A stretch of 64,000 nt of DNA, taken from positions 62,001 through 126,000 of the forward strand of contig JBBRTB010000008.1 in the NCBI GenBank assembly GCA_038244815.1, given 5' to 3'. Below are positions 35,227-42,453 of this stretch, piece after piece; positions within the stretch are counted from its first letter, which is position 1; the number at the start of each line of letters is the position of its first letter. Source of the stretch: DASVHS01 sp038244815 (GTDB taxonomy: Bacteria > Acidobacteriota > Thermoanaerobaculia > Gp7-AA8). A program made the position numbers and the translations under genes. The notes beneath the pieces are model-generated. The model had not been told where the DNA came from, did no database searches, and was given only the letters and a program-made list of their open reading frames with translations.

Positions 35227-35652
35227 GTGATGATGAAGGTCTCATCTGCGTTTGTCATCGTTTTGGCACTGGCCGGCAACATTGCGGCACAGGAGACGAC
35301 CGCGCCGCAGCCGCCCGACTATTCGCGCCAGAAACTGACTCAGATCTTCTCCGACGAGCCGGTGCAGGAGCCAGTCGAGCCGCGCGTGCAGTTCGGGCAG
35401 GGATTCGTCGACTTTCGCGCGCTCCGGATGCGCTGGCGCCTCGCCTACGTTCCTCTGATGGCCCTCCCTGGCTCGATTCCGTGGGCTTCGAACGGTGCCA
35501 TGGGTGCGATCCCCGACCCCTTCGCCTTGACGCACACCGAGATCGCCTCGCCACCGCGGACGTGGCGGCAGGTACGTGACATGAACACGGAGCTCAAGCG
35601 CATCGAGAAGAGCGAGCGAACCAAAGCGAAGGTCGTCACAAACCCCGATTAA
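35227..35652 (+). CDS. Exported protein of unknown function
   Basis: The 141-residue protein has a signal peptide (VSSAFVIVLALAGNIAAQ). The mature part contains QKLTQIFSDEPVQEPVEP and a central FRALRMRWRLAYVPLMALPGS segment, and ends in a charged helical tail. I do not recognise it. The start can be GTG 35227 or either of the two ATGs that follow; TAGAGT directly upstream gives 6-nt spacing to the last ATG (35233). It is divergent from pepF. Confidence 0.65.
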   Translation: MMMKVSSAFVIVLALAGNIAAQETTAPQPPDYSRQKLTQIFSDEPVQEPVEPRVQFGQGFVDFRALRMRWRLAYVPLMALPGSIPWASNGAMGAIPDPFALTHTEIASPPRTWRQVRDMNTELKRIEKSERTKAKVVTNPD

Positions 35653-35668
35653 AACCTCACGCTCGCGC

Positions 35669-35697
35669 TTGCCACATATGCTATTGCAGCATACAGT
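35669..35697 (+). promoter_or_regulatory. Sigma70-type promoter TTGCCA-N17-TACAGT
   Basis: TTGCCA (35669-35674), exactly 17 bp, and TACAGT (35692-35697). The GTG of the downstream gene lies nine bases after the -10 box. This is the best consensus promoter in the window. Confidence 0.6.
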
Positions 35698-35706
35698 GGT
35701 ATCTCT

Positions 35707-37128
35707 GTGAAACGCCTCGGTTTCGCGTTCATCCTGGTGCTGGGGGGCACCGTTTCCGCCGCGACTGTGCCTGGCGCTTCTCCCACGAGCACCGACAACG
35801 ACAACAGCTGCGACATCGGGCTCGCTCCTGCCGCGACGCTTCTCCTTCCCTACTTTCAAGTCGACCTCGGCGGCACCGCGGAGACGGCGCACACCACGGT
35901 CTTCAGCGTCGTGAACGTCTCCCCCTATCCGCAGATCGCCCGCGTCACCATCTGGACCGATTGGGCCTATCCGGCGTACATGTTCAGCTTGTTTCTCACC
36001 GGATACGACGTCCGGAGCGTCGATCTGCGCGAGGTGCTCGTCCGCGGAGTGAGGCCGACGCGGACCTCGCCGCTGGGACGGTTCTCCGAGCCGAACTATT
36101 CGAATCCGAATCTCCGGCTGAGCGTCTCCCAGGACTGCGGCGCGCGCACGCCCGAGATTCCCGCGGCCGTGCTCGACGATCTGCGATCGTTTCTCAGCAC
36201 TGGCGCGCCGTCGGGCACGTCACTCAGTTGCGTGACGGATGGCGGCTACGTACACGTCGGAAGCGATCACGGCCCGAACACGGCCGCCGGTTACGTCACC
36301 ATCGACGTCGTCGCCAACTGTTCGGCGACGCTGCCCACCTCGCCCGGCTATTTCACGACGGACCTTCTGTTCGACAACGTGCTGATCGGCGACTATCAGA
36401 TCGTCGACCCGGCCGGCACGGCCAGCGGATATGCGGGCGGCTCACCGCTCGTGCATATCCGGGCCATTCCCGAGGGCGGTCTTCCCGGCTCCATCAGGGC
36501 CACGAATCTTCCTTACACGTTTTACGACCGGCTGACCGCGGGTGCCGGATCGAGGCCGCGCACGGTCGATCGCCGCCAGCCGCTGCCGTCGGCCTTCGCC
36601 GCGCGATGGATCGACGGCGGCCCGACCGGATTCCAGACCACCTACGCGATCTGGCGTGAGGCCACGACCGGCCCGAACGCCGCGTGCGCCGACTACGCGG
36701 CGAACGACAACATGGCCGTGGCCGAGCTCGTTCGTTTCGACGAGCGCGAAAACGCCGCGGTCCTCGGCAACCGCGTGATGACGAAGGAACCACGCGGGTT
36801 TTCCAGCGCATCGGTCACGCCACCCTACTCCGCGAAGTTTCCTCTGCTCTACACCACGGACTTCGGCGGATGGGCGTATCTCAATCTGAGCAACGGAGGC
36901 CAGGCCGCGTATTCGGCCTCACGCCCCGGCTTCGCTTCCGGCGACAGCAGCCGGGGGGTGAGCCAGAACTGGGTCGTGGTCAACATGTACTCGGAAGACC
37001 GCTACGGAGTGACGTCCGACGCGAACTGGCTCGGCAACGGCTGCTCGCCGGCCATGGCCAGGACGTCGACGGCGAAGGTCGGCAGCACCACGGGCATGAT
37101 CGGGCCGGCGGCCAACGTCAACCCGTAA
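35707..37128 (+). CDS. Secreted beta-rich protein of unknown function
   Basis: The 473-residue protein starts at GTG 35707 and has a signal peptide (RLGFAFILVLGGTVSAA). It opens ... NDNSCDIGLAPAATLLLPYFQVDLGG, then a beta-rich body with few conserved-looking cysteine pairs (SQDCGARTPEIP, SLSCVTDGGY). It is rich in Gly, Ser, Thr and Asn, as expected for an extracellular protein. I recognise the DLGLAPAATLLLPYF-type opening from secreted proteins of this bacterial group but know no function. It has its own promoter and stands alone. Confidence 0.7.
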   Translation: MKRLGFAFILVLGGTVSAATVPGASPTSTDNDNSCDIGLAPAATLLLPYFQVDLGGTAETAHTTVFSVVNVSPYPQIARVTIWTDWAYPAYMFSLFLTGYDVRSVDLREVLVRGVRPTRTSPLGRFSEPNYSNPNLRLSVSQDCGARTPEIPAAVLDDLRSFLSTGAPSGTSLSCVTDGGYVHVGSDHGPNTAAGYVTIDVVANCSATLPTSPGYFTTDLLFDNVLIGDYQIVDPAGTASGYAGGSPLVHIRAIPEGGLPGSIRATNLPYTFYDRLTAGAGSRPRTVDRRQPLPSAFAARWIDGGPTGFQTTYAIWREATTGPNAACADYAANDNMAVAELVRFDERENAAVLGNRVMTKEPRGFSSASVTPPYSAKFPLLYTTDFGGWAYLNLSNGGQAAYSASRPGFASGDSSRGVSQNWVVVNMYSEDRYGVTSDANWLGNGCSPAMARTSTAKVGSTTGMIGPAANVNP

Positions 37129-37158
37129 CGATCTTCCGGCACGAGTCCGGCGCCGTCC

Positions 37159-38973
37159 TCACGGACGTGCAGGAACGCAGGCGATGCCCCACGACGAATC
37201 GATCAGCCACTTCATGAACGCCGCGGCCGGGATCGGGCGGCTGATGTAGTAGCCCTGCGCGAGATCGCATCCCAGCTCGGCGAGCCGCCACCACGTCTCC
37301 GCATTTTCCACGCCTTCCGCACACACCTGTTTGCCGAGGTTGTGTGCGAGGTCGATGACGGTGCGTACGATTGCGGCGTCGGCGTCCGCGGTGGTCATGC
37401 CCATCACGAACGACTTGTCGATCTTGATCTCGTCGACGGGAAGCTGGCGCAGATGGATGAGCGACGAGTAGCCGGTGCCGAAGTCGTCGATCGACAGGCG
37501 AATGCCCAGCGACTGGAGCGTGGAAAAGATGACCAGAGCGTGCTTGGGGTCGGCCATGATGCTGCTCTCGGTGATCTCGATCTTCACGAACCGTGAATCG
37601 ACCTTCCACTTTTCCATGCTGGTGCGAACTTTCGTCGGCAGCACAGTCTCCTGCAGACTCTTCGCGGACACGTTGATGGCCAGGTGCACCGGAGCGCCGT
37701 TGTCGTGCCATTCGCGGCACTGCGCGAGCGCGTGGTCGAACACCCAGTCGGTGATGTTGCGGATGATGCCGGTGCGCTCGGCGACGGGAATGAATGCGCC
37801 GGGAGGCAACAGTCCTCTGGTGGGGTGGTTCCAGCGGATGAGCACCTCGGCCCGCGTCATGAGACCGGTGCGCATGTGCAGCTTGGGCTGGTAATACAGC
37901 TCGAATTCGTTGTGCTCGATGGCCTGGCGCATCTCCACGACGAGCCCCAGCTCGTCCGGGCTGCGGTTCTCGTAGTCGTCGCTATGAAAGCTGAATCCCG
38001 ACTGAGCCTGTTTGGCCGCGTACATGGCCACATCGGCACGGCGCAGCAACGTGCGCACGTCGGCGCCGTGTGCGGGATACGCCGCGATGCCGATGCTGGC
38101 GCCCACCTCGAGCGTCTGCCCGTCGACGACGAACGGCTGCTCCAGCGAGCTGATGATGCGCCGGGCCGTGTTGGCAACGTATTCGGGATCGATCGGTGAC
38201 GGCACCACGATGGCGAACTCGTCGCCGCCGAGCCGCGCCACCGTGTCGTTGACCCGAATCTGATTCTGCAGCCGCGACGCGATCTGTTTGAGCAGCGTGT
38301 CGCCGAACTGATGCCCGAACGTATCGTTCACTTCCTTGAAGCGATCGAGATCCATGAGCAGCAGAGCCACGGTCGAATCGCGATCGCGGGCCTGGCTGAT
38401 GGCCTTCTCGAACTGATCGAGCAGCATCAGTCGATTGGGCAGACCGGTCAGGGGGTCGTGCATGGCCTGATGACGCAGAAGGCCTACCTGGCTCTTGTTC
38501 TCGGTGATGTCGCGGAAGAAGGCTACCCAGTGCGTGATGTCGCCGTTTTCCTCGACGGGCACGAGCTCGATGTCGAGCTCGAATTCGGTGCCGTTTTTCC
38601 GCCGCGCCGTCGCCTCGGCCTCGAAGGGCTCGCGGTCGAACACATGATCGAGCAGATCCGAGAGAAGCGCTTCCTGACGCTCCACGATGCGAAACGCCAT
38701 GGGCGTCTGCCCGATCACTTCTTCACGCGTGCATCCGTAAAGCGCGCAGAAGCCGTCGTTGACGAACGCGATCCGCGGTCCTGTGGCCTCGACCGCCGGC
38801 GTCAGGATAGCGATGCCCTGCACCGACACCCGGACGGCGCTCCCGATGAGACCGAGCTGCTCCGACAAGAGCCGCTGATCGATCAGTTTCCGGTGCAGCG
38901 CCTCAGCCGATTCGAGCTCTTGTTCGGTCGCAAGCCGGGGAAATTCGGCCTCGAACTCTTTGGAATCTGGCAT
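37159..38973 (-). CDS. PAS-GGDEF-EAL cyclic-di-GMP protein
   Basis: The 604-residue protein has an N-terminal PAS domain (AFVNDGFCALYGCTREEVIG), a GGDEF diguanylate cyclase domain (RLGGDEFAIVV, with an RxxD inhibitory site RVND five residues upstream) and a C-terminal EAL domain. In the EAL domain the signature is EVL (RAEVLIRW), but DDFGTGYSS, EITESSI and KIDKSFV are intact. Both activities are therefore plausible, with reduced phosphodiesterase possible because Ala is replaced by Val. No signal peptide or membrane segment is seen. The PAS cue is unknown. Confidence 0.92.
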   Translation of the reverse strand: MPDSKEFEAEFPRLATEQELESAEALHRKLIDQRLLSEQLGLIGSAVRVSVQGIAILTPAVEATGPRIAFVNDGFCALYGCTREEVIGQTPMAFRIVERQEALLSDLLDHVFDREPFEAEATARRKNGTEFELDIELVPVEENGDITHWVAFFRDITENKSQVGLLRHQAMHDPLTGLPNRLMLLDQFEKAISQARDRDSTVALLLMDLDRFKEVNDTFGHQFGDTLLKQIASRLQNQIRVNDTVARLGGDEFAIVVPSPIDPEYVANTARRIISSLEQPFVVDGQTLEVGASIGIAAYPAHGADVRTLLRRADVAMYAAKQAQSGFSFHSDDYENRSPDELGLVVEMRQAIEHNEFELYYQPKLHMRTGLMTRAEVLIRWNHPTRGLLPPGAFIPVAERTGIIRNITDWVFDHALAQCREWHDNGAPVHLAINVSAKSLQETVLPTKVRTSMEKWKVDSRFVKIEITESSIMADPKHALVIFSTLQSLGIRLSIDDFGTGYSSLIHLRQLPVDEIKIDKSFVMGMTTADADAAIVRTVIDLAHNLGKQVCAEGVENAETWWRLAELGCDLAQGYYISRPIPAAAFMKWLIDSSWGIACVPARP

Positions 38974-39002
38974 GGGAAAGGCGGATCATAGCAGGCCGCG
39001 CG

Positions 39003-39023
39003 GCGCGCCGCGCGCCGCGCGCC
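39003..39023 (+). repeat. Heptad tandem repeat (GCGCGCC)3
   Basis: Three perfect GCGCGCC units directly precede a second heptad array (39025-39073) at the left edge of the IS256-type element. Confidence 0.85.
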
Positions 39024-39024
39024 G

Positions 39025-39073
39025 GTTAGCAGTTAGCAGTTAGCAGTTAGCAGTTAGCAGTTAGCAGTTAGAT
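39025..39073 (+). repeat. Heptad tandem repeat (GTTAGCA)6 plus partial unit
   Basis: Six perfect GTTAGCA heptads followed by GTTAGAT. The tract abuts the left end of the IS256-type element. Its reverse complement (GCTAACTGCTAAC) occurs at the right boundary near 40321. Confidence 0.95.
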
Positions 39074-40301
39074 GGTGACCTTGTCCCTACGGTAGTTGAA
39101 ATTTGAAATGGCGGTTTCCTCGCCGGAGTACGCTCCGGTTGCGAGAACAAAGGAGAACCGCCATGAAGAAAGCGTATTAGAAGCAGATCCGTAGAAGGAC
39201 GAGGACAGCGAAGGGGCAGCGGGAGATCGAGCCGGCAGACGCCGTGCAGCTGACGCTCGATCGAACCGAGGTGCTCCAGCAGATGCAGGAGGGTCTTCAT
39301 CGGCTTGGGGTGTGGCTCGGTCTGGAGCTTGCTGCGCTGTTGATGAAGAACGAGGTGGAGCGGCTGTGCGGAAGCCGGTACGAGCACCAGCCGGAGAGGA
39401 AGGCCACGAGACACGGGCGTCAGCGTGGCGTGGTCACCATCGCCGGGCAGAAGATCGGGATCGACCGGCCGCGGGTGCGATCGACGAGAGACCAGCGCGA
39501 GTTGCCCTTGGAGGTCTACGGCCTGGCGCACCGCGAGGATGCCATGCCGGCAGCGGTGCTTCAACGGATGGTGCGAGGAGTGTCGTGCCGTGACTACGAA
39601 GGAGTGATCGAGTCAGCAGCGGAAGGGTTCGGCGTGAAGCGATCGAGCGTGAGCCGGGCCTTTGCCGCAGCCTCGGTCAAGAAGATCGCTGAGCTCAATG
39701 CGCGTCGTCTGGACGACACCCGATTCCCGGTGGTGTTCATCGACGGGATCGGTTGGGCGGACACGACGATGGTTGTGGCTCTGGGCATCAGCGAGGACGG
39801 TACCAAGCGTGTGCTGGGGTTCCGGGAGGGCGCCACGGAAAACGGCGAAGTGTGCAAGACCCTGTTCGAGGATCTGGGTGAGCGAGGTCTGGACACGAGC
39901 ACACCAACGTTGTTCGTGATCGACGGCGGCAAAGCACTGCGCAAAGCGATCACCAAGGTGTGGGGATCCAAGGCGCTGGTGCAGCGGTGCCGTGTGCACA
40001 AGAAGCGGAACATCCAGGCCCATGTGCCTGAGCGGCACTGGCCTGATGTGGCGCGCATGCTGGACAGGGCCTGGGCCGAGGCCGACTTCGAGCGCGCACG
40101 CAAACAGCTGGTGACCCTGGCTGCCTATCTCGACCGAATCGCTCCGGACGCGACGGGCAGCCTTCGCGAAGGAATGGAAGAAACGCTAACAGTCAAGCGA
40201 CTACGCATCGATCCCGCCTTGGCCATGCACCTGGTCACGACGAATCCGATCGAGTCAGCATTCTCCTGCGTGCGAAAACTCACCGGCCGGGTCACCGGTT
40301 A
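39074..40301 (+). mobile_element. Decayed IS256-family insertion sequence
   Basis: A left end (GGTGACCTTGTCCCTACGG) precedes the transposase by about 90 bp. The right end is missing: transposase homology stops near 40296 and is replaced by a CCCGCTAC repeat tract. The element appears immobile. The boundaries are approximate since no right inverted repeat can be seen. Confidence 0.75.
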
Positions 40302-40332
40302 CCCGCTACCCCGCTACTCCGCTAACTGCTAA
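39163..40332 (+). pseudogene. IS256-family (mutator-type) transposase, nonsense and 3'-truncated
   Basis: The natural start is the ATG at 39163 behind a perfect AAAGGAG. The sixth codon is TAG (39178-39180), so translation is cut after five residues (MKKAY); the downstream frame is otherwise open from GTG 39244. The DDE catalytic residues are recognisable: VVFIDGIGWAD, LFVIDGGKALRKAI and NPIESAFSCVRK, with CRVHKKRN between. The family normally continues about 40 residues beyond the last motif, but here it runs into repeat DNA (YPLPRYSANC). Two inactivating lesions make it a dead copy. Confidence 0.9.
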
Positions 40333-40339
40333 CCGCTAC
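40302..40339 (+). repeat. CCCGCTAC / CTAAC repeat tract at the IS right edge
   Basis: Two perfect CCCGCTAC octamers followed by CCGCTAAC, TGCTAAC and CGCTAC variants. The TGCTAAC unit is the reverse complement of the left GTTAGCA tract, so the element is bracketed by inverted repeat DNA. Confidence 0.7.
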
Positions 40340-41523
40340 CTCGTCTCCACCTGCACGTCACCGCGACCCTTCAACTTGTCCAGGTAGTCCCGGCCGGCAT
40401 CGTCCTTCTTCAGATAGGTGTCCCAGAACGCCAGCGAGATGGTGCGGACGGTGCCGGTGGAGGGGCCGCCCATGATCACGGGCAGGTTGTTGCGCGGCGT
40501 CGGCTGTTGCTGCGGATAGGTGCCGCCGATCGGCGGGCGGTTTGTCGGATACGGCATGTCCATCGGCTGGTTCGGCTGGTATCCGCTGAAGTCGCCGACG
40601 TTGCCGGTGAACGCGGAACGGCCCGCACCCTGAATCGAGACGAACCACTTGTCGCCGGCCGGACTGGCGTCGAAGCCGAGCTTGCGCCAGGCCAGGTCTT
40701 CGCTCTCCTTCGCGCCGAAGTCGCGCGAACCGGTCAGGAACAGCGCGGGCACGTCCAGGCTGGCGAAGGACGAAGCGGTCAGCCCCCGTTCCGGCAGCGG
40801 GCCGGGGGGAGACATCGCCTCGACGGCCTTGACGCGCGCGTCGGCAGTGCCGGCCACGCCCGCGGTCATGAGCGCGGTCAGAGCTCCGTAAGCGTGGCCG
40901 CCGACACCGACGCGCGTCTCGTCGAGGCGATCCTTGAGCTCGGGATATTGCACGACCAGATGCGACAGCGAGCCGATGATGAGACGCACGTCCGAAACGC
41001 GACCCTGCCAGTCCGCCTGCGTCTGCTCGTTCTCCCAGGCGGTCGACGGATCGGAACGGAAGGGAAGGTTCTGGAACTGTCCGCTGTCGCTGCGCTGATC
41101 GCGTCCACGCCGCCCGTTCCGATTCTGGCTCGTGGCCGCGCGCCGCTCTTCCATCTGCCGGTCCACGGCCGCCCGTGTCGCTCCGGCATCGGCATGCGAA
41201 AGCTTGATCACCACGTAGCCATGCCCGGCCCAGAATGCGCTCAGACCGACGTAGCCCGCGCGCGAACCGCCGTACTCCGGTGAGAAAACGATCACCGGAT
41301 ACGGTCCCCCGCGCGTCGGATACTCGATGCTGAACCCGACGTCCTTGTTCCGCATCACGTCATGAAGCGACGCCGCCGGAACGACTCCCACAGGGATGGT
41401 GACGCCTTCGAGGCTGTACGGGTTCTTGATGACCGGCACGGCATTCGGGTCGGTTTTGGCGGACTTGCTGGCGCAGGACGCCAGAAGGAGTGCTGAGAAC
41501 ATCAGCACGAGAGCTCGTTTCAT
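40336..41523 (-). CDS. Lipoprotein with alpha/beta-hydrolase fold lacking the nucleophile Ser
   Basis: The 395-residue protein has a lipoprotein signal (RALVLMFSALLLASC). The fold follows dienelactone-hydrolase/chlorophyllase-like proteins: PYPVIVFSPEYGGSRAGY, FWAGHGYVVIKLSHAD, a DVRLIIGSL helix and the elbow region VGVGGHAYGALTA. There the expected GHSYG is GHAYG, so the catalytic Ser is replaced by Ala, while the acid region (FLTGSRDFGA) remains. A Pro/Gln/Asn-rich insertion lies near the C-terminus (NQPMDMPYPTNRPP). Probably a non-enzymatic binding protein. Confidence 0.75.
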   Translation of the reverse strand: MKRALVLMFSALLLASCASKSAKTDPNAVPVIKNPYSLEGVTIPVGVVPAASLHDVMRNKDVGFSIEYPTRGGPYPVIVFSPEYGGSRAGYVGLSAFWAGHGYVVIKLSHADAGATRAAVDRQMEERRAATSQNRNGRRGRDQRSDSGQFQNLPFRSDPSTAWENEQTQADWQGRVSDVRLIIGSLSHLVVQYPELKDRLDETRVGVGGHAYGALTALMTAGVAGTADARVKAVEAMSPPGPLPERGLTASSFASLDVPALFLTGSRDFGAKESEDLAWRKLGFDASPAGDKWFVSIQGAGRSAFTGNVGDFSGYQPNQPMDMPYPTNRPPIGGTYPQQQPTPRNNLPVIMGGPSTGTVRTISLAFWDTYLKKDDAGRDYLDKLKGRGDVQVETR

Positions 41524-41583
41524 CAGTTCGTTACCTCGCCCTCTTCATTGACGCACAAACCATGCGCAACGTTGACGTTTCCC

Positions 41584-42429
41584 TCAGGAGCCGGACGGAT
41601 AGCATCCCAGAATGCGCACGACTTCGCACATCTCGCGAAGGTGCTCGATGGCTCGCGCGACGTTCGGATCGGCGGTGTCACCGCCGATGTCGACGTAGAA
41701 CGAGTAATCCCACGGCCTGCCCACGACGGGACGCGACTCGATCTTGCTCATGTTGACGTCCCGCAGAGCGAAGGCGGCCAGAGCCCGGAACAGTGCTCCG
41801 GGCTTGTTCGCCGTGCGGAAGAAGAGCGACGTCTTCGGTGCGCCGCCGGGGACGCCGGCAAGAGGATGATCCGGGTTTGTCAGCAGCAGGAACCGCGTGT
41901 AGTTCTCGGGGTGGTCTTCGATCTCCGAAGCAAGGATGCACCCGCCGTAGAGCTCCGCCGCAAAAGCCCCCGCGATCGCCCCAACCGAGGCCCGGGGCCC
42001 GAGGCCCGAGGCCTCGCTCATCAGGTCCTTTACCGCGCCCGCCGTGTCGTACGCCGCCACCGCTTCGAGCTTGTGATCGGCGATGAAACGCTGGCACTGA
42101 GCCAGGGCCACCGGATGCGAACGCACTTCCGAGATTTTGTCGAGCCTGGAGCCCGGCGGGCCGATCAGGTTGTGACTGATGCGCAGATAGACCTCGCCGC
42201 GAATGGCCAGGTGTTCCTCGGCCAGAAGCTCGTAGCTGCGAACGACCGAGCCGGCCAGACTGTTCTCGATCGGAAGCAGCGCGCACTCGACGCGACCGGT
42301 CATGACCGCCGCGAACACATCCTCGAACGTGCGACAGGGCACCGCCGCGATCGACTGGCCGAGGAGTTTCCGGGCCGCTTCTTCGGAGAAAGCGCCGCGC
42401 TCGCCCTGGAAGGCCACGGTCAGGTCCAT
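41584..42429 (-). CDS. pheA: Prephenate dehydratase
   Basis: This monofunctional enzyme converts prephenate to phenylpyruvate in phenylalanine synthesis. The catalytic domain (about 1-195) shows AFQGERGAFSEEAA, PIENSLAGSV, the TRF motif in ENYTRFLLL and LIGPPG; the regulatory ACT domain (KTSLFFRTANKPGALFRAL ... SKIESRP) follows. An in-frame heptad repeat adds ASGLGPRAS between YDTAGAVKDLM and VGAIAGAFAAELYG, where homologues are contiguous. The ATG at 42429 is 24 bp from the divergent helicase start. Feedback by phenylalanine via ACT is expected. Confidence 0.93.
   Translation of the reverse strand: MDLTVAFQGERGAFSEEAARKLLGQSIAAVPCRTFEDVFAAVMTGRVECALLPIENSLAGSVVRSYELLAEEHLAIRGEVYLRISHNLIGPPGSRLDKISEVRSHPVALAQCQRFIADHKLEAVAAYDTAGAVKDLMSEASGLGPRASVGAIAGAFAAELYGGCILASEIEDHPENYTRFLLLTNPDHPLAGVPGGAPKTSLFFRTANKPGALFRALAAFALRDVNMSKIESRPVVGRPWDYSFYVDIGGDTADPNVARAIEHLREMCEVVRILGCYPSGS
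41984..42011 (-). repeat. In-frame heptad repeat (CCCGAGG)4 inside pheA
   Basis: Four heptads (two perfect, two with one mismatch) encode EASGLGPRAS on the minus strand inside a conserved catalytic-domain region. Confidence 0.85.
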
Positions 42430-42432
42430 CCG

Positions 42433-42445
42433 GGTATTCTCTACC
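42433..42445. promoter_or_regulatory. Near-palindromic GGTATTCTCTACC between pheA and the helicase gene
   Basis: The only 24 bp between the two divergent starts contain GGTATTCTCTACC. Read on the plus strand it gives TATTCT 13 nt before the helicase ATG; read on the minus strand it gives TAGAGA 8 nt before pheA. It could serve as a shared bidirectional -10 region. Confidence 0.35.
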
Positions 42446-42453
42446 GAGACACG

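Noticed and set aside
34728..38991. Several Arg-rich frames opposite pepF and the GGDEF/EAL gene
   Set aside because: Typical antisense shadows in GC-rich DNA, with no ribosome-binding site or family match.
39025..39073. Possible CRISPR array
   Set aside because: The units are contiguous 7-mers with no spacers and no cas genes nearby.
39074..40332. Active insertion sequence
   Set aside because: The transposase has an early TAG and lacks its C-terminus, and no right inverted repeat is visible.
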